Source: Bacillota bacterium
Lineage (GTDB): Bacteria > Bacillota > Clostridia > Oscillospirales > Oscillospiraceae
NCBI GenBank assembly: GCA_030535235.1
Contig: JAUNCL010000026.1
Coordinates: 1-33,737 of the forward strand
DNA: 33,737 bases
Direction: 5' to 3'
The notes under the pieces were generated by a model. It was not told where the DNA came from. It made no database searches and saw nothing but the letters and a program-made list of their open reading frames with translations. Below are positions 1-7,403 of this stretch, piece after piece. The position numbers and the translations under genes were made by a program. Within the stretch, counting starts at the first letter, position 1. Every line of letters starts with the position of its first letter.

Positions 1-33
1 TGTGGAATCTGTGATATAATCTTGGCAGTCCAT
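1..33 (-). CDS. Transposase, N-terminal fragment (11 codons)
   Basis: Reading leftward from the ATG at 31-33, the visible residues are MDCQDYITDST; the rest lies outside the window. A strong ribosome binding site (AAGGGAGGG on the minus strand, 42-50) sits 8 bases before the start, and the gene is in the expected place just inside an IS end. An N-terminus of this type followed by a basic helix-turn-helix region is what I associate with IS30-type DDE transposases, but 11 residues cannot prove the family. Confidence 0.55.
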   Translation of the reverse strand, partial: MDCQDYITDST

Positions 34-104
34 AGTGATTGCCCTCCCTTGGCAGCTGTTGTGTGGTAACTCCATTTTACCACAGGGAGAAATTATCACT
101 ATGG
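30..104 (-). promoter_or_regulatory. IS leader structure covering the transposase ribosome binding site and start codon
   Basis: In the leftward transcript three nested stems can form: 95-104 with 30-39 (10 perfect pairs, including the ATG at 31-33), 84-89 with 44-49 (6 pairs, covering the Shine-Dalgarno), and the apical hairpin 62-69/77-84 (8 pairs, 7-base loop, competing with the 84-89 stem only at base 84). RNA entering the IS from outside would carry both halves. RNA starting near base 85 from a GATAAT-like -10 (92-97) would lack the first 10-base arm. This resembles the known protection of IS10 and IS50 against read-through; function here is inferred. Confidence 0.6.
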
Positions 105-143
105 ATTTTTTCAAGTGTCCAACTTGATTTTACAATCAACCGC

Positions 144-149
144 TATAAT
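144..149 (+). promoter_or_regulatory. Possible -10 box for the FHA-FtsW gene, next to the IS end
   Basis: A perfect TATAAT lies two bases after the last IS base. No good -35 sits at 17 bases; the nearest candidate is TTGATT (124-129) inside the IS end, with a short 14-base spacing. If used, this would be a hybrid promoter made by the insertion. Confidence 0.3.
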
Positions 150-211
150 ATAAAGTTACTCAAAGGATACCATGCGTCCGGCCGCATACCGCCGGAGAAA
201 GGAGGGAGCGT

Positions 212-2287
212 ATGCAGGAATTAATCACCCGCCTGAAGATGATCTTTACCCAGCTGGCCGACCAGGTCCGTTCGGCGCTGGCCAGCGCGGAGACCGGACA
301 GGCTGTGGGGGCGGTCATCGATGTGGTCCTGCCGGTGGCCTGCGGCGTTCTGCGGGTGGTGGCCATTCTCGTTGCCGCCATCGTCATCGCCCGGTGCCTG
401 CTGTCCCTGTTTCGGGAAAAGCCCGGAAAGGAGATCTGGGGCTGGCTGTCCATGAACGACGGCACCCGGTTTGACCTGCGCCACTGGGAGAACACCGTGG
501 GCCGGAGCCGGTTCTCCGATGTGCTTCTGGATTTCCCCACGGTCTCCCGCAGCCACATTGCTCTCCTGCGGGATGATAAGGGGAACTGGAGGCTCCAGCC
601 TCTGCAAACCAAGAACGGGACCCGGATCAACGGGAAAAAGGTGGCCCACACCCTGCCGGTAAAGACCGGCGATATCATCGACCTGGGTGGACTCCCCCTG
701 GAGTTCTACGCCATCAGCGACGAGGAGGAGCGGGAACAGGCCATGCGCCTGGGGGTGGCCGAGCGGCCCCTCAGCCCCGGCAGGACCCTGGGCTACCTGA
801 CCATCTTCCAGATCATGATGTGCGTCCAGTGTCTCCCCGGCCGGGAGAAGCCTCAGCTGGTCATGATCGGCGTGGCCTTCGCCCTGCTGGCGGCCTCCAT
901 GTGGGTGATGTACGCCCTCTACCGCTCTCTGAAGCGGACGGCCTTTGAGGCGGAGACCATTGCCTTCTTCCTGTGCACCATCTCCTTCGGGGTGACGGCG
1001 GCCTACTCGCCGGAAACCCTTCTGAAGCAGACCATCGCCATGCTCATGGGCCTGTGTATCTTCCTGGCGCTGAGTATGCTCCTAGGGGATATCAGAACCA
1101 CGGTCTCCCTCCGCTGGCCGGTGGCTGTGCTTACCTGCCTGCTGCTGATTTTCAATGTGGTCCTGGGTCAGGCCATTTTCGGCGCGAAGAACTGGGTGGA
1201 CCTGGGCATCATCAGCTTCCAGCCCTCGGAGTTCGTGAAGATCGCCTTTATCTTCACCGGCGCGGCCACCCTGGACCGTCTGTTTGCCCGGCGAAACCTG
1301 ATCTTCACGGTGCTCTTCTGCGGCTTCTGCATGGGCTGTCTGGCCCTGATGAGTGACTTCGGCACCGCGCTGATCTTCTTTGTGGCCCTGCTGGTCATCG
1401 CCTTCCTGCGGTCCGGCGACATCGGCTTTCTGGCCCTCATGGGGACTGCGGCGGTGGCCGGCGGCGGCATGATCCTGCGGTTCAAGCCCTACATCCTCAA
1501 CCGCTTCCAGGCCTGGCGGCACGTCTGGGATTTCTACAATGACAGCGGCGGCTACCAGCAGACCCGCACCATGTCGGCCATCGCCAGCGGCGGCCTCTTC
1601 GGCAAGGGGACGGAGGACAGCTTTCTGAAAAAGATCGGCGCCGCCAACACCGACCTGGTGTTCGGCGTCATCAGTGAGGAGTTCGGTCTCATTATGGCCC
1701 TGTTCACCGTCATCGTCCTGCTGGTGCTGGCCTTCTACGCCATTCGCTGCGCCACCACCGCCCGGTCCAGCTACTATGTCATCGCGGCCAACTCCGCCGC
1801 GGCCATGCTGATCTTCCAGGCATCTCTGAATGTCCTGGGTGCGGTGGACATCCTGCCCCTCACCGGCGTGACCCTGCCCTTCGTGTCTGTGGGCGGATCC
1901 AGTATGATCTCCTGCTGGGGCCTGCTGGCCTTCATCAAGGCGGCGGACACCCGGCCCAACGCCAGCTTCACCATCAAGCTGCCCAAGCGCATCCGGGGCT
2001 GGATTCCCCCGGACTCCGAGGGGATCTATGACGGCTGGGACGATGACTACGACGACTATTACGATGACTACGACGAGGGCGGGGACTACGACAGCGGTTA
2101 TGTCTACGACGAGCCCTACGACCATTACGACGAGTTCGGAGAATACGGGGACTTTTCCCCCAGCTGGCAGGAGAGTCCGCCGCCTCCCCGGGACATGGAC
2201 GCCACCCGTCCCTGGCGGCATGGGGTGGATGACTGGGAGAACCTGGCCGACGCCGGACGGCAGACGGAGAGGAGGAGCAGAAGATGA
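212..2287 (+). CDS. FHA domain-FtsW/RodA/SpoVE fusion protein
   Basis: A membrane protein of 691 residues expected to polymerise peptidoglycan glycan strands from lipid II (SEDS family), fused to a phosphothreonine-reading FHA domain. A first membrane segment (about 40-66) is followed by the FHA domain (about 78-165), with the hallmark residues G97-R98-S99, S112-x-x-H115 and N135-G136. The multi-pass FtsW/RodA region (about 215-590) includes the QPSEF stretch and the late NTDLVFGVISEEFG signature. The C-terminus (about 607-650) is very rich in Asp and Tyr. The start at 212 follows a GGAGGGAG ribosome binding site. The gene overlaps the next one by ATGA, so translation is probably coupled. Its FHA domain suggests control by a Ser/Thr kinase, which is not in the window and may lie beyond the IS. 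The SEDS call is firm; RodA versus FtsW is not decided. Confidence 0.9.
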   Translation: MQELITRLKMIFTQLADQVRSALASAETGQAVGAVIDVVLPVACGVLRVVAILVAAIVIARCLLSLFREKPGKEIWGWLSMNDGTRFDLRHWENTVGRSRFSDVLLDFPTVSRSHIALLRDDKGNWRLQPLQTKNGTRINGKKVAHTLPVKTGDIIDLGGLPLEFYAISDEEEREQAMRLGVAERPLSPGRTLGYLTIFQIMMCVQCLPGREKPQLVMIGVAFALLAASMWVMYALYRSLKRTAFEAETIAFFLCTISFGVTAAYSPETLLKQTIAMLMGLCIFLALSMLLGDIRTTVSLRWPVAVLTCLLLIFNVVLGQAIFGAKNWVDLGIISFQPSEFVKIAFIFTGAATLDRLFARRNLIFTVLFCGFCMGCLALMSDFGTALIFFVALLVIAFLRSGDIGFLALMGTAAVAGGGMILRFKPYILNRFQAWRHVWDFYNDSGGYQQTRTMSAIASGGLFGKGTEDSFLKKIGAANTDLVFGVISEEFGLIMALFTVIVLLVLAFYAIRCATTARSSYYVIAANSAAAMLIFQASLNVLGAVDILPLTGVTLPFVSVGGSSMISCWGLLAFIKAADTRPNASFTIKLPKRIRGWIPPDSEGIYDGWDDDYDDYYDDYDEGGDYDSGYVYDEPYDHYDEFGEYGDFSPSWQESPPPPRDMDATRPWRHGVDDWENLADAGRQTERRSRR

Positions 2288-3618
2288 AACGACTGCGGGG
2301 ACGAACCGCCATCACCATGGTCCTGGCCGCTGCCCTGGCAGTGGGCCTGCTCTACTTCTGCGTCCAGCTCTTCACCAAGGGAAGCGACTGGGTGGGCTTC
2401 TTCGGCACCACCTATTATGAGTCCGGGGCCATTTTTGACATCAAAGGGACAAAGCTCTACGACGGCCAGACCGGGGAGTACGCGGAGAACCGCTCCACCC
2501 GGGTGGCCACCCTCCATCTGGTGGGGGACCGGAACTTCGGCACCTCCCTGCGCTCTGCCCTGGCCAGCCGGCTGACGGGCTACAACCCCATTACCGGCAC
2601 CACCCTGGGCAGCCATGACGTGACCCTGACGGTGGATGCCTCCCTGAACGAAACGGCCTACGCGGCTCTCAACGGCCACAAGGGCGTGGTGGCGGTGTAC
2701 GACTACACCACCGGGGATATCAAGTGTCTGGTGAGCGCTCCCTCCTACGATCCCAACAATCCCCCCTCGGACATCAACGAGAACAGCGCCTACGACGGGG
2801 TGTATCTGAACCGCTTCTTTTCCGGCACCTACCCGCCCGGCTCTACCTTTAAGATCGTGACCACGGCGGCGGCCATTGAGAAGAAAAAGGATCTGGATTC
2901 CTTTACCTACACCTGCACCGGTTCCCTCCAGATCGGGGAGGACACCATCACCTGTCCCTACGTCCACGGTCAGAATATGGATATCAACCAGTGTCTGGCC
3001 ACCTCCTGCAACGGAGCCTACGCCACCCTGGCCCTGGAACTGGGGGGCGATACCCTGGAGGCGTACATGGAGGAGGCCGGTCTGATGAACTCCCTGACCA
3101 TCAACGACATCCACACCGCCAAGGGCAGCTTTGAGGCGGCGGAAGCCGGTTCTGCCTATCTGGGCTGGTCCGGCGTGGGCCAGTACAAGGATCTGGTGAA
3201 CCCCTGCACCATGCTGTCCTTTATGGGCGGCATCGCCAACCGGGGCGTGGCTGTGGTCCCCAAGCTGGTGGAAAAAGAGACCCTGTCCGGGTCCTCCGTG
3301 CCGGCGGCCTTCCCCGACGGCACCGATACCTATAAAATCTACAGCGAGGAGACCTGCGCCCGGTTGAAGGAAATGATGCGCAACAACGTGACCAGCCAGT
3401 ACGGCCAGGCCCAGTTCGGGGACCTGGCGGTCTGCGCCAAGTCCGGCACCGCCGAGGTGGGGGGCGGAAACCAGCCCCACGCCTGGTTCACCGGCTTCAT
3501 CGACGACCCCAACCATCCCCTGGCCTTTTTGGTCCTGGTGGAGAACGGCGGCTCCGGCGCCAGCGTGGCCGGCAGCATCGCCGCCAAGGTCCTGGCCCAG
3601 GCCACCACAACGGCATAG
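2284..3618 (+). CDS. pbpA: Class B penicillin-binding protein (PbpA-like transpeptidase)
   Basis: A D,D-transpeptidase that cross-links peptidoglycan outside the membrane, paired with the SEDS polymerase encoded just upstream. It has 444 residues, an N-terminal membrane anchor (about 10-30) and the three penicillin-binding motifs: S187-T-F-K190, S241-C-N243 and K386-S-G-T389. At 444 residues it is short for a class B enzyme and has only a small pedestal region, as in actinobacterial PbpA. Its ATG overlaps the upstream stop codon by four bases. The arrangement FHA, RodA, PbpA mirrors the actinobacterial fhaB-rodA-pbpA-pknA-pknB locus, here without phosphatase or kinase genes in view. Confidence 0.93.
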   Translation: MKRLRGRTAITMVLAAALAVGLLYFCVQLFTKGSDWVGFFGTTYYESGAIFDIKGTKLYDGQTGEYAENRSTRVATLHLVGDRNFGTSLRSALASRLTGYNPITGTTLGSHDVTLTVDASLNETAYAALNGHKGVVAVYDYTTGDIKCLVSAPSYDPNNPPSDINENSAYDGVYLNRFFSGTYPPGSTFKIVTTAAAIEKKKDLDSFTYTCTGSLQIGEDTITCPYVHGQNMDINQCLATSCNGAYATLALELGGDTLEAYMEEAGLMNSLTINDIHTAKGSFEAAEAGSAYLGWSGVGQYKDLVNPCTMLSFMGGIANRGVAVVPKLVEKETLSGSSVPAAFPDGTDTYKIYSEETCARLKEMMRNNVTSQYGQAQFGDLAVCAKSGTAEVGGGNQPHAWFTGFIDDPNHPLAFLVLVENGGSGASVAGSIAAKVLAQATTTA

Positions 3619-3624
3619 GAAAGG

Positions 3625-3658
3625 AAAAGCGCTGACCTGCGTTCGGGTCAGCGCTTTT
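3625..3658. terminator. Bidirectional terminator between pbpA and the aldolase gene
   Basis: A 13-base arm AAAAGCGCTGACC (3625-3637) pairs with 3646-3658 around a short loop. It has A's on the left and T's on the right, so it can end transcription from both convergent operons. Confidence 0.9.
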
Positions 3659-3665
3659 GTGCGCC

Positions 3666-4319
3666 CTATTTGATGCCCCAGGCGGGACGAAGGGATTCCA
3701 GGTCCCGGACCAGCTTCTCCGGCATCACCCGGTCACAGCCCAGAGTTCTCAGGTGGAGGGTGACGTTTGCCAACTGCTCCAGGCACTCCAGACGGTGGTG
3801 GGCCTGTTCCATGGTCTCCCCCCAGGTGACCGCCCCATGGTATTCCAATAGTAAGGCACGATAGTCCCGGCAGTAGGGGGCCACGCTGTCGGCCACCCCC
3901 TCTGACCCGGGCAGGGCGAAGGGGGCCACCGGGACCACGCCCAGAAAGACCACCGCCTCCTGGAGGATGGGCCTGTCCAGTGGGAGGCCCGCGCAGGCGA
4001 AGGCCGTGGCGGCAGGAGGATGGGCGTGGACCACCGCCCGCACGTCGGGGTTCTCTTTATAAATCCGCAGGTGCAGTTTCGTCTCTGAGGAGGGCTTCCG
4101 GGTGCCCTCCAGCAGGTTGCCGTCCAGGTCCAGCTTCACCAGCATGTCCTCGGTCATGGCTCCCTTGGAGACCCCGGTGGGGGTCACCCACAGGGCGTTT
4201 TCCCCCACCCGGACGCTGAGGTTGCCGTCGTTGGCGGCCACCAGCCCCCGCTGGTAAATTTTCAGCCCTGTTGCCAGGATCTCCGCCTTGGCCTGGGCGT
4301 CAGAGGGATACGTTGCCAT
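3666..4319 (-). CDS. Class II aldolase (fuculose-phosphate aldolase family), probable methylthioribulose / deoxyribulose-phosphate aldolase
   Basis: A cytosolic zinc-dependent aldolase of 217 residues, the usual size for the FucA/AraD family. The zinc ligands H98-x-H100 and H161 and the catalytic glutamate E79 (in PSSET) are all present, and the N-terminus has the GNLSVRV phosphate-binding stretch. It starts two bases after the mtnA stop, so the two form one operon. MtnA makes methylthioribulose 1-phosphate or, in related enzymes, 5-deoxyribulose 1-phosphate. An aldolase next to it would release dihydroxyacetone phosphate plus a small aldehyde, as known for the DHAP shunt / 5-deoxyribose salvage (Ald2, DrdA). 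A methylthioribulose-phosphate dehydratase (MtnB) belongs to the same superfamily and is the main alternative, but no other methionine-salvage genes are nearby. Confidence 0.82.
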   Translation of the reverse strand: MATYPSDAQAKAEILATGLKIYQRGLVAANDGNLSVRVGENALWVTPTGVSKGAMTEDMLVKLDLDGNLLEGTRKPSSETKLHLRIYKENPDVRAVVHAHPPAATAFACAGLPLDRPILQEAVVFLGVVPVAPFALPGSEGVADSVAPYCRDYRALLLEYHGAVTWGETMEQAHHRLECLEQLANVTLHLRTLGCDRVMPEKLVRDLESLRPAWGIK

Positions 4320-4321
4320 GG

Positions 4322-5401
4322 TCAGCCCTCCCCTTTCCGGCCAAAGAGGGCGGCCAGACTGTCCTCAAAGGGGGGGTAGCAGATCCCCCGTTCCGTGACA
4401 ATGGCGGTGATGAGGTCGTGGTCGGTGACGTCGAAGGCGGGGTTGTAGCACTTCACCTCTGGCAGGGAGGAGGGCTGTTGGAAGAACTTGGACTTGATCT
4501 CCTCCCCGTCCCGCAGCTCGATGGGGATGTGGTCCCCGTCGGGGCAGGTAAAGTCGATGGTGGAGGAGGGGCCCAGCACATAGAAGGGGATGCCGTAGTG
4601 CCTGGCCAGGATGGCCACCCCGGAGGTGCCGATCTTGTTGGCGGTGTCCCCGTTCCGGGCCACCCGGTCGCAGCCCACGAAGCAGGCGTTGATCTTGCCC
4701 TCCTTCATAACGATGCTGGCCATGTTGTCGCAGATGAGGGTGCAGTCGATGCCGGCCCGCTGGAGCTCGTAGGCGGTGAGGCGGGCCCCCTGGAGGAGGG
4801 GACGGGTCTCGTCGCACCAGGCGTGGAGGGTAATGCCCTCCTCCCTGGCCAGGAAGAGAGGCCCCAGGGCAGTGCCATACCGGGAGGTGGCCAGGGGACC
4901 GGCGTTGCAGTGGGTGAGGATGCCGTCGCCCTCCTTCACCAGGGACAGGCCGTGGCGGGCGATGGCGGTGCACATGGCGATGTCTTCCTCATGAATGGCG
5001 ATGGCGGTGCGGCGCATGGATTCCAGGATGCTGTCGATGTCCATGCAGGGCATGGATTCCGCCACAGCCAGCATCCGGTCCAGCATGTGTTTCAGGTTCA
5101 CGGCAGTGGGTCGGGAGGCGTTGAGGTAATCGTGGTGCCGGCGGCACTCCGAAATAAAGTCGCCGAAGTGGCTGGCCCCGGTCTGCCGGGCCAGCACATA
5201 CATGGCATACCCGGCGAAAATGCCGATGGCGGGGGCGCCCCGGACCCGGAGAGAGTGGATGGCCTCGTAGAGGTCCTCGGCCCGGGAGAGCTCCAGGTAG
5301 ACCGTCTCGTTGGGCAGGCGGCTCTGGTCCAGAATGCGGACGGCCCGGCCGTCGTCGGAGAGGCGGACGTTGTCAATGTGGGTGATCTGTGTCAGTTCCA
5401 T
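4322..5401 (-). CDS. mtnA: S-methyl-5-thioribose-1-phosphate isomerase (or 5-deoxyribose-1-phosphate isomerase)
   Basis: Interconverts an aldose 1-phosphate and the ketose 1-phosphate in salvage of methylthioadenosine or 5'-deoxyadenosine. It has 359 residues, close to the family norm. Key features are the RGAPAIG stretch (about 54-60), the catalytic Cys165 in THCNAG and Asp245 in [16 protein letters not shown]. The start follows an AAAGGAAG ribosome binding site, and a sigma-A-type promoter (TTGCTT, 17 bases, TACAAT) lies just upstream. Neither the nucleosidase/phosphorylase nor the kinase needed before this step is in the window. Sequence alone cannot tell the methylthio and deoxy substrates apart. 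Confidence 0.93.
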   Translation of the reverse strand: MELTQITHIDNVRLSDDGRAVRILDQSRLPNETVYLELSRAEDLYEAIHSLRVRGAPAIGIFAGYAMYVLARQTGASHFGDFISECRRHHDYLNASRPTAVNLKHMLDRMLAVAESMPCMDIDSILESMRRTAIAIHEEDIAMCTAIARHGLSLVKEGDGILTHCNAGPLATSRYGTALGPLFLAREEGITLHAWCDETRPLLQGARLTAYELQRAGIDCTLICDNMASIVMKEGKINACFVGCDRVARNGDTANKIGTSGVAILARHYGIPFYVLGPSSTIDFTCPDGDHIPIELRDGEEIKSKFFQQPSSLPEVKCYNPAFDVTDHDLITAIVTERGICYPPFEDSLAALFGRKGEG

Positions 5402-5425
5402 TGGGATTCACTTCCTTTGTACTCC

Positions 5426-5454
5426 ATTGTAACAAGGCAAAGGAGAAAAAGCAA
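5426..5454 (-). promoter_or_regulatory. Promoter of the mtnA-aldolase operon
   Basis: On the minus strand, TTGCTT (5449-5454) and TACAAT (5426-5431) are separated by 17 bases and lie about 25 bases before the mtnA ATG. Confidence 0.65.
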
Positions 5455-5928
5455 TCCATGGTGGAATGGTGAGGTGTATTGACAGGAAAAAAGGACAAAT
5501 ACCTTTCGGAAAATAAAAAATGCGATTGTGCAAAACGACGAGTCAGAAAATGACCAAACTTGCCCGAGAAAAGCGAGAAGTGACGGAGAAAAATGCGTGG
5601 AAACCAAGATAAGAAGGATTCAAATGAAGTATTTTCCGGGAAAACCAAAAAAAGTGATAAATAAAACGAAGGAGCACGCATAAAATCCTGCGCCGCCCCC
5701 CGCGATTTCACCAGAAAGTGACTGGAATAATTTGTGCAAAAGGTGTATTTCATTTTTTGAGAAATGGTGTTATTATGGTCACAAGTTACAGGACAGTCAA
5801 TCACGACAACCTGCTTCTTACATTCAAAACAGTCCGGAGTGAGTACCGGCTGTTGAGAATACTGGGTTTAAGCGTAAACCCGGATGATCCCCAAGATTAC
5901 TTATTATTTTGAATGGGAGGAAATTTTT
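5455..5928. other. AT-rich intergenic stretch with leader hairpins before the aminotransferase
   Basis: No convincing gene is visible. The first 300 bases are A-rich and low in GC compared with the flanks. A weak promoter (TTTCAT 5748-5753, 17 bases, TATTAT 5771-5776) faces right. Between it and the aminotransferase two hairpins can form: CAGTCCGG/CCGGCTG (about 5830-5852) and GGGTTTA-AGCG-TAAACCC (about 5865-5882). No T-run follows, so these are not ordinary terminators. I recognise no riboswitch class. Confidence 0.45.
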
Positions 5929-7149
5929 ATGAGACTGAAAGACACTGGTCTGAGCGCTGCTGAACTGAAGGCCCTCGTCAAGAAGTACATGATCGAGACC
6001 TATGAGCGTATGGACTTCGTCGCTGACCGCGCTGAAGGCATCTATATGTATGATGAGAACGATCAGCCCTACCTGGACTTCTATGCAGGTATCGCTGTTA
6101 ACTGCCTGGGCAACTGCAACCCCAAGGTTGTGAAGGCTATCCAGGATCAGGCTGCTACCATCATGCAGACCTTCAACTATCCCTACACTGTTCCCCAGGC
6201 TATCCTGTCCAAGGAAATCTGCGAGACCATCGGTATGGATAAGGTTCTGTATCAGAACTCCGGTGCTGAGGCTAACGAAGCTATGATCAAGATGGCTCGT
6301 AAGTGGGGCATCGAGAACATCGGTCCCGACGCTTGGCACATCATCACTGCTAAGAAGTCCTTCCACGGCCGTACCTTCGGCGCCATGACCGCTACCGGCC
6401 AGCCCGACTCCGCTATCCAGAAGGGCTTCGGCGACCTGACCCCCGGCTTCACCTATGCTGAGTTCAACAACCTGGACGCTTTCAAGGCTGCTTATGTTGA
6501 GGGCAAGACCTGCGCTATCATGTTCGAGCCTGTTCAGGGCGAGGGCGGCGTTTGGCCCGCAACCGACGAGTTCATCAAGGGCATCCGTGAGTTCTGCGAC
6601 GAGAAGGGCATCCTGTTCTGCCTGGACGAAGTTCAGGCTGGTTGGGGCCGTACCGGCGACTTCATGTGCTACATGACCTACGGCGTGAAGCCCGACATCG
6701 TGTCCATGGCTAAGGCAATGGGCGGCGGCTTCCCCATCGGCGGCATCGCCTGCAACGACAAGGCTGCTTCCGCATTCGGCCCCGGCACCCATGGTTCCAC
6801 CTATGCTGGTCACCCCGTCGCCTGCGCTGCTTCCCTGGAAGTCCTGCGTGAGCTGAAGGCTGGCAAGTGGCCCGAGAACGCCAAGAAGGTCGGCGACTAC
6901 TTCGCAAAGAAGCTGCTGGAGGTCCCCGGCATCGTTGCTGAGCGTCATCGCGGCCTGTTCGTCGGCGCTGTCCTGGAAGACGGCGTGAACGCTGTTGAAG
7001 TGAAGCGCGCTTGCATCCGCAACCACTTCCTGGTCACCGCTATCGGCACCAGCATCATCCGTATGGTTCCCCCGCTGATCATCACCGAGGCTGACTGCGA
7101 CGTCGCTTGCGAGCGTCTGGCAAAGGCTATCGCTGAGGTTAAGGGCTAA
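5929..7149 (+). CDS. Class III PLP-dependent aminotransferase (ArgD/GabT-like)
   Basis: A cytosolic omega-amino-acid aminotransferase of 406 residues. It has the family's glycine-rich cofactor stretch (QNSGAEANEAMIK), the acidic LDEVQAGWGRTG motif and the PLP-binding Lys262 in SMAKAMGGGFPIGG. The ATG at 5929 is chosen because GGGAGG lies eight bases before it; an in-frame ATG at 5884 has no ribosome binding site. No arginine or lysine biosynthetic genes are nearby, so a catabolic role (for example GABA, 5-aminovalerate or ornithine to an aldehyde, with pyruvate or 2-oxoglutarate as acceptor) is as likely as acetylornithine aminotransferase. Codon choice is richer in GCT, GTT and GGT than in most neighbours and resembles that of the third symporter, which suggests high expression. 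Confidence 0.88.
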   Translation: MRLKDTGLSAAELKALVKKYMIETYERMDFVADRAEGIYMYDENDQPYLDFYAGIAVNCLGNCNPKVVKAIQDQAATIMQTFNYPYTVPQAILSKEICETIGMDKVLYQNSGAEANEAMIKMARKWGIENIGPDAWHIITAKKSFHGRTFGAMTATGQPDSAIQKGFGDLTPGFTYAEFNNLDAFKAAYVEGKTCAIMFEPVQGEGGVWPATDEFIKGIREFCDEKGILFCLDEVQAGWGRTGDFMCYMTYGVKPDIVSMAKAMGGGFPIGGIACNDKAASAFGPGTHGSTYAGHPVACAASLEVLRELKAGKWPENAKKVGDYFAKKLLEVPGIVAERHRGLFVGAVLEDGVNAVEVKRACIRNHFLVTAIGTSIIRMVPPLIITEADCDVACERLAKAIAEVKG

Positions 7150-7195
7150 TCTTAATTAACTCTTACAGCGAGGTTACTCCCAAGTGGTAACTTTC

Positions 7196-7226
7196 ACCGC
7201 CCCCACCGTTGGTGGGGGCGGTTTTT
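7196..7226 (+). terminator. Terminator of the aminotransferase gene
   Basis: A perfect 12-base stem (7196-7207 with 7211-7222), a 3-base loop and a T-run (7222-7226). Confidence 0.93.
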
Positions 7227-7300
7227 CGTCTGTGTGAGCCTGGTGTCCGCAGCATTTTCAGCGGAACGGGCATACCCGTCCTGCATGGGGTGTTCGGCAT

Positions 7301-7342
7301 AAATTGTAGGGGCCGATGACCACATCGGCCCACCCACAATTT
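7301..7342. repeat. REP-like palindromic element
   Basis: A 42-base imperfect palindrome: outer arms AAATTGT (7301-7307) and ACAATTT (7336-7342), and an inner 9-base stem (7310-7318 with 7323-7331) with loop ACCA. There is no T-run and no coding content. The core GTAGGGGCCGATG...CATCGGCCC resembles small dispersed palindromes I associate with Oscillospiraceae intergenic DNA; copy number was not tested. Confidence 0.5.
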
Positions 7343-7348
7343 GGAATG

Positions 7349-7379
7349 AAAACGCCCCCGGCTCGTGGAGCCGGGGGCG
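7349..7379 (-). terminator. Terminator of pyruvate carboxylase
   Basis: A 12-base GC stem (7353-7364 with 7368-7379) with a 3-base loop. On the minus strand it is followed by TTTT. It lies 25 bases past the pyc stop. Confidence 0.85.
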
Positions 7380-7403
7380 CTGTAGGTATCGTTATTGAGG
7401 GGA

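Larger units (their letters stand above)
1..141 (-). mobile_element. 5' end of an insertion sequence (left copy, IS30-like), cut by the window edge
   Basis: This segment holds an IS terminus, a leader and the first codons of a transposase reading leftward. Bases 89-141 recur as the reverse complement at 33685-33737 with one mismatch (base 94 versus 33732). The match ends abruptly at 141, which I take as the outer end of the element; sequence from 142 on is unique. The terminal part contains the palindrome TTGATT-TTAC-AATCAA (124-139). A T/A-rich end with a GTGTCCAACTT stretch and a short leader before the transposase fits the IS30 family in Firmicutes, but the family call comes from memory of such ends, not from a search. 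Confidence 0.75.

Noticed and set aside
39-224. 61-codon frame across the left IS border
   Set aside because: It runs through the IS end and its leader on the wrong strand and has no start signal.
1082-2221. Long open frame on the minus strand opposite the FHA-FtsW gene
   Set aside because: Antisense shadow of a certain gene; low-complexity composition and no start signals.
5402-5460. SAM-type riboswitch ahead of mtnA
   Set aside because: The leader is only about 20 bases long after the promoter and shows no SAM-box elements.
4271-5482. Long open frame on the plus strand opposite mtnA
   Set aside because: Antisense shadow; mtnA and the aldolase keep all catalytic residues.
5718-5912. 64-codon frame before the aminotransferase, as a possible leader peptide
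   Set aside because: No ribosome binding site, no run of regulatory codons, and it covers the promoter and both hairpins.
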